The position numbers were made by a program, and so were the translations under genes. From a virus: DNA of 64,000 bases. Positions 13,298 to 20,481 of this stretch are shown piece after piece. The DNA lies in the IMG/VR virus record IMGVR_UViG_3300042881_003808, positions 1-64,000 of that record. The stretch is one strand, 5' to 3'. The notes beneath the pieces are model-generated. The model was not told the DNA's origin, searched no databases, and worked only from the letters and a program-made list of their open reading frames with translations. Positions within the stretch are counted from its first letter, which is position 1, and the number at the start of each line of letters is the position of its first letter.

Positions 13298-13639
13298 ATG
13301 GCAACTGAAAAAATGTTCACTGTAGCTGGTACCGCAACCAATCCTGATGGCACTGTCAAGGCACGCTTTGCCAATGACTTGGTGGCTCGTATCAAAATCC
13401 TAAACAAAGCAGGCTGCACCAATGTAAACTTGGTGGAACTGCCGCGTCCCATGACCAAGCTAGAAGCACTGCAATATTTGCAGCAAATTGGTATCACCGA
13501 AGGCGATGCTGGCTATGTTGTAGCCAACAAAATCGCTGAAAAGAGTCGCGTTAGCCGCAAGGACGAAGTCAGCGTTACTCTTAAAACCGGTGGCAAGGCC
13601 AAGACCGCTGCCACAAGCAAACAAAAAGAAATGGCCTAA
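13298..13639 (+). CDS. hypothetical protein, phage-conserved type
   Basis: 113 residues. It begins with a beta-like ATEKMFTVAGTATNPDGTVK segment, has a middle LPRPMTKLEALQYL block and a lysine-rich tail. It has its own promoter and terminator, so it is monocistronic and probably well expressed. Possibly DNA- or RNA-associated from its basic tail; function unknown. Confidence 0.7.
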   Translation: MATEKMFTVAGTATNPDGTVKARFANDLVARIKILNKAGCTNVNLVELPRPMTKLEALQYLQQIGITEGDAGYVVANKIAEKSRVSRKDEVSVTLKTGGKAKTAATSKQKEMA

Positions 13640-13658
13640 GTCATTGTGCTGTTTGCAC

Positions 13659-13678
13659 AGGCCCGCAAGGGCCTTTTT
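13659..13678 (+). terminator. rho-independent terminator
   Basis: AGGCCC (13659-13664), GCAA tetraloop, GGGCCT (13669-13674), T-run to 13678. Confidence 0.9.
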
Positions 13679-13711
13679 ATTTGACTGTAAAATCTGCGAC
13701 TAAGTAATTTT

Positions 13712-14269
13712 ATGTTAGGTGATCCAACTGAACAACAGTACGTGGACACATACCAAGATCACGATCCTCCCCACCAGTACAAAAGCTTTGTGTTTTTTGA
13801 AAATCTAGCCCGTGAGTTGGTACCAGATCATGGTATCAAGATACAGCTAGGTGTGGGATGGGGCTATACTCTTGAGGCCATGAATCAACACTGGGGCCAA
13901 GATCGTGTGATGGGTATTGACCTAGTTAATCGAACGCAACTGCCCAATGTGTGGTGCATTGATGCCCTACAGCTTGTTACCGAGATACCAGCTACCTATA
14001 TTGAAAATGACATTGGTCGCACCTACACACAAGCTGGTCGTGATGCTCGTTGGCATGCAGCAAAATGGGGCGTAAGATGTTTGCAGCCTGGTGGTATCAT
14101 GATCACCAGTCATGACAGACTATTAGGCTATCCCATGGTGGCCTATGCACTAGATCAAGATTGTCAGGTTCAAGATCTTACCATGTATGATCACGAGCCC
14201 TGGGCACAGTTCCTCAACAACCAAACACCTTGGCATACCGAAAATTGGCTGTTGATACGTAGAATCTAA
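13712..14269 (+). CDS. class I SAM-dependent methyltransferase-like protein
   Basis: 185 residues. IQLGVGWGYTLEAM resembles the SAM-binding motif I loop, VMGIDLVN is the acidic end of strand 2, and CLQPGGIMITSHDR fits the motif after strand 5. Acceptor unknown. No Shine-Dalgarno is obvious before ATG 13712. It stands between a terminator and a possible late-type box at its own stop codon. Confidence 0.6.
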   Translation: MLGDPTEQQYVDTYQDHDPPHQYKSFVFFENLARELVPDHGIKIQLGVGWGYTLEAMNQHWGQDRVMGIDLVNRTQLPNVWCIDALQLVTEIPATYIENDIGRTYTQAGRDARWHAAKWGVRCLQPGGIMITSHDRLLGYPMVAYALDQDCQVQDLTMYDHEPWAQFLNNQTPWHTENWLLIRRI

Positions 14270-14281
14270 ATAAATATTACT

Positions 14282-14512
14282 ATGATCGAAGACATCCTTG
14301 AACAACGGATCAAAACCGCTATGCATCAAGTGTTATTGGTATTGTATGACAATGGTGTCAAACAGGTTTCAGCAGGTGCCTTGATGCGCTTGTTTGGTGT
14401 TCCAAGTGACACAGCAGCAAACTACGACGACACCGTTTTTGAACTTGACGAAAGCGTGGAAAATCTAGACACACTGATGAATCCCACTTTGTCATCCAAT
14501 CAACTGCATTGA
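14282..14512 (+). CDS. small conserved-type phage protein
   Basis: 76 residues. MIEDILEQRIKTAMHQVLLVLYDNG then VSAGALMRLFGVP is a layout I recall from several phage genomes; function unknown. AATAAATA (14269-14276), which includes the previous stop codon, lies just upstream and could be a late-type promoter. Confidence 0.65.
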   Translation: MIEDILEQRIKTAMHQVLLVLYDNGVKQVSAGALMRLFGVPSDTAANYDDTVFELDESVENLDTLMNPTLSSNQLH

Positions 14513-14742
14513 CTTACAATACCACTGAAGCTCTGTATCTTATAATCTATCGCGACGCCAGTGCTGAACGCAAGCTACGCGAGTGGGCACGATCTTCCTC
14601 GCACAATGCTTTCCATGTTGAAGGCAATCGTATGAAGATCTTTGATAGATATACATATGACCGATTTTGTACTACCTGGAACAATGGTTGGGACGAAGTC
14701 ATAATATGGGACGTTTGGAATCGTCGTCACATCTATTGCTAG
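14509..14742 (+). CDS. small hypothetical protein
   Basis: 77 residues from TTG 14509, coupled by a TTGA overlap. Aromatic-rich C-terminal half (FDRYTYDRFCTTWNNGWDE) loosely similar in layout to the LRWS-array module but without its ending. Function unknown. Confidence 0.55.
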   Translation: MTYNTTEALYLIIYRDASAERKLREWARSSSHNAFHVEGNRMKIFDRYTYDRFCTTWNNGWDEVIIWDVWNRRHIYC

Positions 14743-14751
14743 CCATAATTG

Positions 14752-14781
14752 TTGACTTGTTGGCAGCAAGGCGTATATAAT
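14752..14781 (+). promoter_or_regulatory. strong sigma70-like promoter
   Basis: TTGACT (14752-14757), 18-nt spacer, TATAAT (14776-14781), followed by AAAGGAG before ATG 14807. Confidence 0.85.
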
Positions 14782-14806
14782 CTTACAACTTACAAAGGAG
14801 ATCCAC

Positions 14807-14995
14807 ATGGAAGAAACAAACCACGATATCATTAAACGTGCATTTGAAACCTACATTTCTGAAAACGAAAAGTTTTCTCAGAAAGGTATCAAGGCTTCAG
14901 CAGCACGAGCACGCAAGGCCTTGCAAGAACTCAGTAAAGCGATCAAAGAACGTCGCAAGGAAATCACTGCTGAAAAAGAAGCCCTGGCAAAATAA
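14807..14995 (+). CDS. small histone-H1-like basic helical protein
   Basis: 62 residues with the segment KGIKASAARARKALQELSK, then KERRKEI. This resembles the small 'histone-like' proteins found in many phages and bacteria, which may coat or bend DNA. Strong promoter and Shine-Dalgarno suggest high expression. Stop and the next ATG are 1 nt apart. Confidence 0.75.
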   Translation: MEETNHDIIKRAFETYISENEKFSQKGIKASAARARKALQELSKAIKERRKEITAEKEALAK

Positions 14996-14996
14996 A

Positions 14997-16124
14997 ATGA
15001 CCCAGCTCTCTGATACCCAGATACACTGGAACAACAAAATCTATAACTACGATCTTGAACGCTACAACTGGCCTGCCTGGGCACTAGGTGTGATTCAAGA
15101 AGTAGCACCACAGGTCAAGGAACTAGAAACCCTGCATGAAGTTCTTGATCCAGCAGAAATACTGCGTGTGAGCAATCATGTGCAGAACTCCTGCAGTCGT
15201 AGAGACTTCATGGAAAGATTTGATGCGTTTGCAGCGGAATGCGTGCCACAGCGCATAGGTAATCGACGTTATATGATTCAACGCCAGGGCACACTGCGTG
15301 TGGTAATTCCCAATCAAGAAAGCGTGGGACGCAGGTTGGCTTTTCATCAGGGTATTTTTGTTGGCAACGGTCGCGGCTGCAGAACTATCTGGACGCCGTT
15401 TACCGAAGCACGAGGCACCAATACCATGTGGATGTTGGATCTGGATATCAGTAGAGACATAACCAAGAGAGTGTTGGCAGAAAAATGGAGTCTTGACAGG
15501 TTTGAGGACGAGTGCCTGAAGTATGCCTGGCCAGTGACTCTAAGTCCTGGTCAGAGTCACTTGTTCTTCCAAGAACATCTGCATGGCAACAAAAACAATC
15601 TAGAAGGATACACTCGTGTGAGCATGGACATGCGCATCCTCATAGAAGGTGAAGAGTGGGGTCGTAGACTACCCGGTGGATTCATGCGCCTGCCTGGTGA
15701 CTACGAAGTGGCTGCTGTGCAAGACTACACAGGTGCTCGATTCATAACCTATGCAGGTTGGAACAGTGCTTTCAGCAAACACATACCCTTGCCCATGCAA
15801 CGAGCAGTGATCGAACCCTACTGTGTGAAAAATCGCATTGCCTACACTTCGTATGAATTTGAAAACGAACACATGGACTGGCAACCTGGGCTGGAATGGT
15901 ATATCAAAGAACGTCCAGACGGTATTGTGTTGTGCAGCATGTATTGTTTGACTGATGATGTACAACGTCGTTTGGAAATCTTGAATTTGGCCTTGGACCT
16001 AGGAGTTGAACTGCATTTTGCCAACGAACTTGTGAGTTTGAAATCAAGAGCAGATCTAGACAAGATTGAAACCTATTTGAACTTTGCAGTGGCCAAATCC
16101 GGACCACACGTCTGGGAAATTTAA
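14997..16124 (+). CDS. probable fusion: carbohydrate-cluster 2OG-Fe(II) oxygenase + LIC12192-like domain
   Basis: 375 residues from ATG 14997. The N-terminal part (about 1-225) looks like a phytanoyl-CoA-type oxygenase: H117 in AFHQGIF, FFQEHLHGNKNN with H194/H196, and R207 in GYTRVSMDMRI. The C-terminal part (about 245-345: ITYAGWNSAFSKHIPLPMQR, YTSYEFENE, LCSMYCL, LHFANE) resembles the partner protein known from 'sporadic carbohydrate clusters' of bacterial surface-glycan loci. In bacteria I recall these as separate neighbouring genes; here they form one polypeptide. A role in modifying a glycan or sugar nucleotide is inferred. Confidence 0.65.
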   Translation: MTQLSDTQIHWNNKIYNYDLERYNWPAWALGVIQEVAPQVKELETLHEVLDPAEILRVSNHVQNSCSRRDFMERFDAFAAECVPQRIGNRRYMIQRQGTLRVVIPNQESVGRRLAFHQGIFVGNGRGCRTIWTPFTEARGTNTMWMLDLDISRDITKRVLAEKWSLDRFEDECLKYAWPVTLSPGQSHLFFQEHLHGNKNNLEGYTRVSMDMRILIEGEEWGRRLPGGFMRLPGDYEVAAVQDYTGARFITYAGWNSAFSKHIPLPMQRAVIEPYCVKNRIAYTSYEFENEHMDWQPGLEWYIKERPDGIVLCSMYCLTDDVQRRLEILNLALDLGVELHFANELVSLKSRADLDKIETYLNFAVAKSGPHVWEI

Positions 16125-16140
16125 CGTCAAGGAGATATCT

Positions 16141-16812
16141 ATGAACACTTTTGTTTCCAGTGCCGAACATCTCAACACCGCAGTAGCTGGAGTGTTGGCT
16201 AGAATGACCACTGGTATTTTGGCCACAATGCTGTGTGCAGCGGTACTGTCCGGACTGGGATTGGTTCCTGTGCTGTTTGCTGGTTTCTTTGGCTATGTGT
16301 TGATTTTCTTGCCATTGGTCTTGAGTCTGTACCTGGCCTGGCGAGGGGACACCATGGATATTGCACAGCTTCGCGCTTGGTTCTTTGGATTTGCTGCTGC
16401 CATGGGTGTTAGTTTGAGTCTGTTGTTTCACACCTACACCAGTGCGAGTATTGCTCAGGCTTTGACCTGTACCACAATAAGTTTTGCAGCGGTAGCAGGT
16501 TGGGGATATTTTACCCGCAGAGAATTACAAGGTCTTGGACCCTGGCTCATGGCCGGTGTAATTGGATTAATTGTGGCAGGCCTACTCAATATCTTTTTTG
16601 CCAGCAGCACCTTGCAGTTGGTTATCAATGTGCTCACAGTGGTGATTTTTCTAGCACTCACTGCCTATGACATGAATCGTATTCGTGATGAGTTCTGGGC
16701 AGCGGATCATGACAGTGTTGAAAGACTACAATGGTTTGGTGCACTAAGTCTCTATATTAACTATATCAATATTTTTGCAGCTCTGTTGCAACTCACAGGT
16801 GACCGAGAATGA
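16141..16812 (+). CDS. Bax-inhibitor-1 / YccA-like membrane protein
   Basis: 223 residues from ATG 16141 behind AAGGAGAT; in-frame codons upstream lack a ribosome-binding site. Six or seven hydrophobic segments with LTCTTISFAAVAGWGYFTRR and the near-C-terminal FLALTAYDMNRIRDEF block typical of the BI-1/TMBIM family (YccA, YbhL). Bacterial members sit in the inner membrane and YccA modulates the FtsH protease. A phage copy might protect phage membrane proteins or delay lysis; that is inference. Confidence 0.85.
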   Translation: MNTFVSSAEHLNTAVAGVLARMTTGILATMLCAAVLSGLGLVPVLFAGFFGYVLIFLPLVLSLYLAWRGDTMDIAQLRAWFFGFAAAMGVSLSLLFHTYTSASIAQALTCTTISFAAVAGWGYFTRRELQGLGPWLMAGVIGLIVAGLLNIFFASSTLQLVINVLTVVIFLALTAYDMNRIRDEFWAADHDSVERLQWFGALSLYINYINIFAALLQLTGDRE

Positions 16813-16988
16813 CCATGGATAGCGAACAAAGATTTGTTCGGACCTTGGTGGAAGACCCCGACAATCCTGGGGAGATAATGATTGACCTTGGCCTAGAAAT
16901 GTGCGAACAACTGGGCTGGAAAGAAGGCGACGTCATTGAATGGATTGACAACAAGGATGGAACATGGACACTGAAGAAGAAAAACTAG
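16809..16988 (+). CDS. small AbrB/SpoVT-like protein
   Basis: 59 residues from ATG 16809 (ATGA overlap with the previous gene). EQLGWKEGDVIEWIDNKDGTW is the swapped-hairpin-like LGWKxGDxIxW pattern of AbrB-type antitoxin or regulator proteins, seen in small phage proteins too. Likely DNA-binding or a structural mini-domain. It overlaps the next start by 25 nt. Confidence 0.65.
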   Translation: MTMDSEQRFVRTLVEDPDNPGEIMIDLGLEMCEQLGWKEGDVIEWIDNKDGTWTLKKKN

Positions 16989-17569
16989 CCGAACTAAAAG
17001 CAGCCCTAAGCAACTACCAACCTGCTAAACAGCCTGAGGCAAACACATTTGCGAGTCTTTGGCACACTGATTCAATCGATTGGAACTCTCTGCAGAGCAT
17101 GCAGATTCCTGCTCTGACAACAAGTCAAATTACCACTATTGATTTCAGTCAACTCACACAAAACACAGTGTTAGGTGGATCAGGTGGATCAGGTGGTGGA
17201 GGTGGATCTGGAATCGTATATACTACCCCAGTTGTTGGGGGCGGCGCAGGTTCGCACTCTAACACTACTATTAGCGGCGCCCATCATACCTGGACAACCA
17301 CCGGTACCGGCACAGGCTACAATTGGCCCAATCAAGGTGTGATGCAGGTACATGCTCAAGATTTAGAAATCAATGGCAAAAGTGTGATGAAAAGTCTTGA
17401 GCGTATTGAAGCACAGCTTGGACTGCTAGACAGCGACGAAAAGCTAGAAGCAGATTGGAAAGAACTACGTGATCTTGGCAATAAATATCGCCGTGTTCAA
17501 AAACGCATTCAAGACAAGCTTGCAACCTTTAACAAGCTGAAAGAAACCAACAAAAAGGTACCTAGTTGA
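16964..17569 (+). CDS. probable virion-associated protein with Gly-rich linker and coiled coil
   Basis: 201 residues. An acidic N-terminus, then a flexible Gly/Ser linker (about residues 70-84), a Gly/Thr/His-rich beta-like stretch, and a C-terminal helical part (GKSVMKSLERIEAQLGLL and ELRDLGNKYRRVQKRIQDKL). The helical end resembles a conserved phage C-terminal motif. Function unknown; structural role inferred from composition. Confidence 0.6.
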   Translation: MDTEEEKLAELKAALSNYQPAKQPEANTFASLWHTDSIDWNSLQSMQIPALTTSQITTIDFSQLTQNTVLGGSGGSGGGGGSGIVYTTPVVGGGAGSHSNTTISGAHHTWTTTGTGTGYNWPNQGVMQVHAQDLEINGKSVMKSLERIEAQLGLLDSDEKLEADWKELRDLGNKYRRVQKRIQDKLATFNKLKETNKKVPS

Positions 17570-18339
17570 AAACCAAGCAACGAATCAAACACATAGTTAG
17601 GTGGATCACAGACTACGCCAAAAAACATGACATAAAATCATTGGTAGTTGGTGTCAGTGGTGGCATTGATTCGGCTGTGGTATCAACCCTGTGTGCTCAC
17701 ACCGGTATATACACTTTGGCTGTGAGCATGCCTATTAGGCAAAGTGAACACACTCATAAACTCAGTCTTGCTCATTGCTCTTGGTTATTGAGTAACTTTA
17801 CCTACACTGATCATTACAATATTGATTTGACTGACACATTTGAACATTTTGAAACAGCCACTAGAGTTTTCAGTGACGAATTAGCCTATGCTAACAGTCG
17901 ATCAAGACTGCGCATGATGACACTGTATCAATTGGCGCAGGCCAATTCTGGCATTGTTGTGGGCACAGGTAACCTAGTAGAAGATTTTGGTGTGGGATTC
18001 TTCACCAAGTATGGCGATGGTGGTGTTGACATTAGCCCCATTGCAGACTGTCTCAAGACCGAGGTCTGGGACATGGGACGCGAACTAGGCGTTCTCAAGG
18101 AAATCATCGAGGCCGAACCCACTGATGGACTTTGGGCTGATGGTCGCACTGATCGGGATCAACTTGGCATGGATTATGCTGAGCTTGAACGCATGATGGA
18201 GCTGGATAAGCAGCCCAAAAAGAAAATTCGTCGATCAGTTTCTCAATCCGATTTGGCTAAATTGCAGCAATATCGCCGTTTACGGCGCCAAAACCTGCAT
18301 AAAATGAGGCCAATTCCGGTGTGCAGATTTGACAAATAA
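17566..18339 (+). CDS. nadE: ammonia-dependent NAD(+) synthetase
   Basis: 257 residues from TTG 17566 (TTGA overlap). ATP pyrophosphatase P-loop SGGIDS at 31-36, then RSRLRMMTLYQLA and the diagnostic block GTGNLVEDFGVGFFTKYGDG followed by DISPIADCLKTEVW. It converts nicotinic acid adenine dinucleotide to NAD with ATP and ammonia. There is no glutaminase domain, so this is the short form. Together with the NMN-adenylyltransferase-like domain at 54178 it suggests phage support of the NAD pool during infection, or recovery from NAD-depleting defences (inference). Confidence 0.93.
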   Translation: MKTKQRIKHIVRWITDYAKKHDIKSLVVGVSGGIDSAVVSTLCAHTGIYTLAVSMPIRQSEHTHKLSLAHCSWLLSNFTYTDHYNIDLTDTFEHFETATRVFSDELAYANSRSRLRMMTLYQLAQANSGIVVGTGNLVEDFGVGFFTKYGDGGVDISPIADCLKTEVWDMGRELGVLKEIIEAEPTDGLWADGRTDRDQLGMDYAELERMMELDKQPKKKIRRSVSQSDLAKLQQYRRLRRQNLHKMRPIPVCRFDK

Positions 18340-18357
18340 TTCAATCTCAAGTAATAT
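18329..18357 (+). promoter_or_regulatory. probable promoter at the end of nadE
   Basis: TTGACA (18329-18334, inside the last nadE codons), 17-nt spacer, TAATAT (18352-18357). The following 80 bases are AT-rich and hold no gene. Serves the SleB-like gene. Confidence 0.55.
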
Positions 18358-18439
18358 ACTACTTTTAGTTTTATCTACGTATATCTTACTTTATCTGCAC
18401 CATATATAAAACTACCATGAAAAACTTTCAAGGATGCTT

Positions 18440-19045
18440 ATGACTGAGAAAAGTAACACATCATCAGATTTGTGGGTATCCCCAAAGGGAGATTTAGATA
18501 TGGCTACAATTATACGAACCGTACTGTTCGCATTGGCACTGTTGGTATCATTCAACATTGTTAAGTGGGCAGTTGATATCAAGTACAAGGATATAAATAG
18601 CAGCGAGAACCTTCATAAGACTTCTGTTTCAGACATTGACCGTCAGGTCAATTGCATGACCAGAAACATATATTATGAAGCTGCTTTCGAACCGGCAGAA
18701 GGAAAAATCGCTGTGGCACAGGTAGTAATGAATCGAGCAGCCAGTGGGTTGTTCCCCAAAGATGTCTGCCAGGTTATTTCTCAAAAAACTGTATTCCACT
18801 CTACTGTAGTATGTCAATTTAGTTGGCTCTGTGATGGAAGTGAGCAGAATCGTCCGATCAATCGTGCGATGTGGGAGGAAAGCCGTGAAGCCGCCAAGAA
18901 AGTTCTTTTGGAAGGTTTCAGACTACCTAGCTTGAAAAATGCCATGTACTATCATGCCGACTACGTGAACCCCAGGTGGCCGCACCAGCCAATCATCAAG
19001 ATTGGTAGGCACATCTTTTACAACCCTAAGAAACAGGCGACATGA
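18440..19045 (+). CDS. SleB-type cell-wall hydrolase, membrane-anchored
   Basis: 201 residues from ATG 18440; AAGGA at 18430-18434 favours this over ATG 18434. A single N-terminal helix (IIRTVLFALALLVSF) anchors a periplasmic domain with the Hydrolase_2 pattern: MTRNIYYEAAFEPAEGKIAV (catalytic Glu region), QVVMNRAASGLFP, VCQFSWLCDG and a late AMYYHADYVNP. SleB-like enzymes cleave peptidoglycan. It is far from the lysis module, so it may act in wall remodelling or as a second endolysin. Overlaps the next gene by ATGA. Confidence 0.85.
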   Translation: MTEKSNTSSDLWVSPKGDLDMATIIRTVLFALALLVSFNIVKWAVDIKYKDINSSENLHKTSVSDIDRQVNCMTRNIYYEAAFEPAEGKIAVAQVVMNRAASGLFPKDVCQVISQKTVFHSTVVCQFSWLCDGSEQNRPINRAMWEESREAAKKVLLEGFRLPSLKNAMYYHADYVNPRWPHQPIIKIGRHIFYNPKKQAT

Positions 19046-19380
19046 TGAAAATTTTGGATCAACTCAAACAAATCAACTTGCAGTTCAGTGCTGATCAAGG
19101 TCTACAGTGGTTGCGTGAACACACACCACACATAAGTTCCACAGCACTGCAACTGCTCACAGTGATATTGCTACATGCCACCACACTGCCTAGTTTGCTC
19201 AGTGTGATGATGGCATGGACTGACCGAATGCCAATGCTTGACATGGTAGTATTGGTATGGGCAGGCTTGATTGCAATGTTCTGTCAGAGTTTGGTGGTCC
19301 GAAATCATCTAATCGCTATTGTGATATCGGTGGGATTCATGTTGCAGAGCCTGTTTATGGCCATGATCTTTTTCCGATAA
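19042..19380 (+). CDS. small membrane protein, possible holin
   Basis: 112 residues. Three hydrophobic helices (TALQLLTVILLHATTLPSLL, VVLVWAGLIAMFCQSLV, AIVISVGFMLQSLFMAMIFF) and an amphipathic N-terminus. It is coupled to the SleB-like hydrolase by a 4-nt overlap, which fits a holin or a membrane partner of that enzyme; not proven. Confidence 0.6.
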   Translation: MMKILDQLKQINLQFSADQGLQWLREHTPHISSTALQLLTVILLHATTLPSLLSVMMAWTDRMPMLDMVVLVWAGLIAMFCQSLVVRNHLIAIVISVGFMLQSLFMAMIFFR

Positions 19381-19388
19381 ACTCTAGG

Positions 19389-19417
19389 TTGACGGCTCAC
19401 GTTTTTTCAATTATCAT
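19389..19417 (+). promoter_or_regulatory. promoter placing ATG at +1
   Basis: TTGACG (19389-19394), 17-nt spacer, TATCAT (19412-19417), six bases, then ATG 19424. No Shine-Dalgarno is visible, so the mRNA may be leaderless. Confidence 0.55.
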
Positions 19418-19423
19418 GTTTGC

Positions 19424-19774
19424 ATGGACACTACTTCTCAACCCGTAAAAAATATCATGCGTACTGGTGAATGGCGAGATGCTCACTCATTTAGACTAGC
19501 ATGCGATTGTTTAAGCAATCAACATGATCTTGATGTTTGGGTAGAAGTCACTCCCGAATTAGATTGCGACGATATCACTGTGACCTTCTACAAGGACATC
19601 TATGTGCCTTTTTGGAAGTCCGGTTTCAACCGAGTAATGGAAGCCTGGCGTGTGTTGTTCACAGGACATGCCACAAGACAGGGCGATTTCATTATGAATC
19701 GTGCAACTGCTCGTGAACTTTGTGCTGCTATTGAGCGCAGCATACAAGATCTAGAGACCAAGAAATCCGCTTGA
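19424..19774 (+). CDS. hypothetical protein, possibly leaderless
   Basis: 116 residues. Mixed alpha/beta, with a DVWVEVTPELDCDDITVTFY beta stretch and a C-terminal helix RATARELCAAIERSIQDLE. No family recognised. Its stop TGA (19772-19774) lies in the next promoter's -35. Confidence 0.6.
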   Translation: MDTTSQPVKNIMRTGEWRDAHSFRLACDCLSNQHDLDVWVEVTPELDCDDITVTFYKDIYVPFWKSGFNRVMEAWRVLFTGHATRQGDFIMNRATARELCAAIERSIQDLETKKSA

Positions 19775-19799
19775 CCACAAATTTTGGATATGCTATAAT
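19771..19799 (+). promoter_or_regulatory. TTGACC-family promoter with ATG at +1
   Basis: TTGACC (19771-19776) containing the upstream stop, 17-nt spacer, TATAAT (19794-19799), then AACGGT and ATG 19806. Confidence 0.8.
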
Positions 19800-19805
19800 A
19801 ACGGT

Positions 19806-19835
19806 ATGATGTACTACTTTGGAGACCGTTTATGA
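19806..19835 (+). CDS. possible leader peptide MMYYFGDRL
   Basis: A 9-residue frame starts at the predicted +1 and ends in TGA (19833-19835), which overlaps the main ATG (19832) as ATGA. The main gene's Shine-Dalgarno (GGAG, 19821-19824) lies within it, so ribosomes reading the leader would control access to the main start. Confidence 0.45.
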   Translation: MMYYFGDRL

Positions 19836-20248
19836 GCATGCATCTTGAAGGTCCTTGGCTTACTACTACAGGCAAGCGGCGCAGCAAGCGTCGATATCAA
19901 AGTGCTGACGCTGCTCGCCGAGAGCGCGAACTCAAGGCTGAGTGGGATAACAAGCAGGCCGAATGGGCAAAACTTGCGCCCAACTTTTCTGCAAAACGTG
20001 TGCCAGCTGATCCTCGTATGCCACGCACAGCATTCAAGCCTCTCAAGGACTATAGTCTCAATCATCGCGGTAGTGATACTGCAAGGCTACCCAGCGTTGA
20101 CACAGGTGTGAAAGGTGCTGTTACTACCAAGGCGCCGCAGAAATACACAGGCACCAAGATCATGGGCATAGGTACCATGCACAAGAGCAATGCTGTGCCT
20201 ATCTTCAGTGACGACGATGCCAAGGACATTGCAAGGATGCGTAGATGA
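19832..20248 (+). CDS. basic conserved-type phage protein
   Basis: 138 residues, strongly basic at the start (GKRRSKRRYQSADAARRERE). The C-terminal KYTGTKIMGIGTMHKSNAVP followed by IFSDDDAKDIARMRR is a block I recall from phage proteins of unknown function. Overlaps the next gene by ATGA. Confidence 0.7.
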   Translation: MSMHLEGPWLTTTGKRRSKRRYQSADAARRERELKAEWDNKQAEWAKLAPNFSAKRVPADPRMPRTAFKPLKDYSLNHRGSDTARLPSVDTGVKGAVTTKAPQKYTGTKIMGIGTMHKSNAVPIFSDDDAKDIARMRR

Positions 20249-20481
20249 TCTATCGAGCTAGAATAAACTATGATCATCCCACTTTGGCTGGTTGGCCAAA
20301 TTGGTCCAACATGTTGTCACGTGTTGTTGAAGTATTTGGCCTGCCCGGTGATAGATACACCACATCACCCAATGTAGACTTCATGGATTTTAATTTTACA
20401 CACGAGCAAGATAGATTGTTATTTTTAACTGGCTGGCCCGCTTACATTCCAATGGATATAAATGAAAATTGCGTTAACTAG
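20245..20481 (+). CDS. distant LRWS-module protein
   Basis: 78 residues. The segment FMDFNFTHEQDRLLFLTGWP matches the strand-helix-Trp part of the LRWS-array module (FxF....D..LxFLxxW), but the protein continues for about 13 residues. It suggests the module is dispersed in this genome. Overlaps the phosphoesterase start by 20 nt. Confidence 0.6.
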   Translation: MIYRARINYDHPTLAGWPNWSNMLSRVVEVFGLPGDRYTTSPNVDFMDFNFTHEQDRLLFLTGWPAYIPMDINENCVN

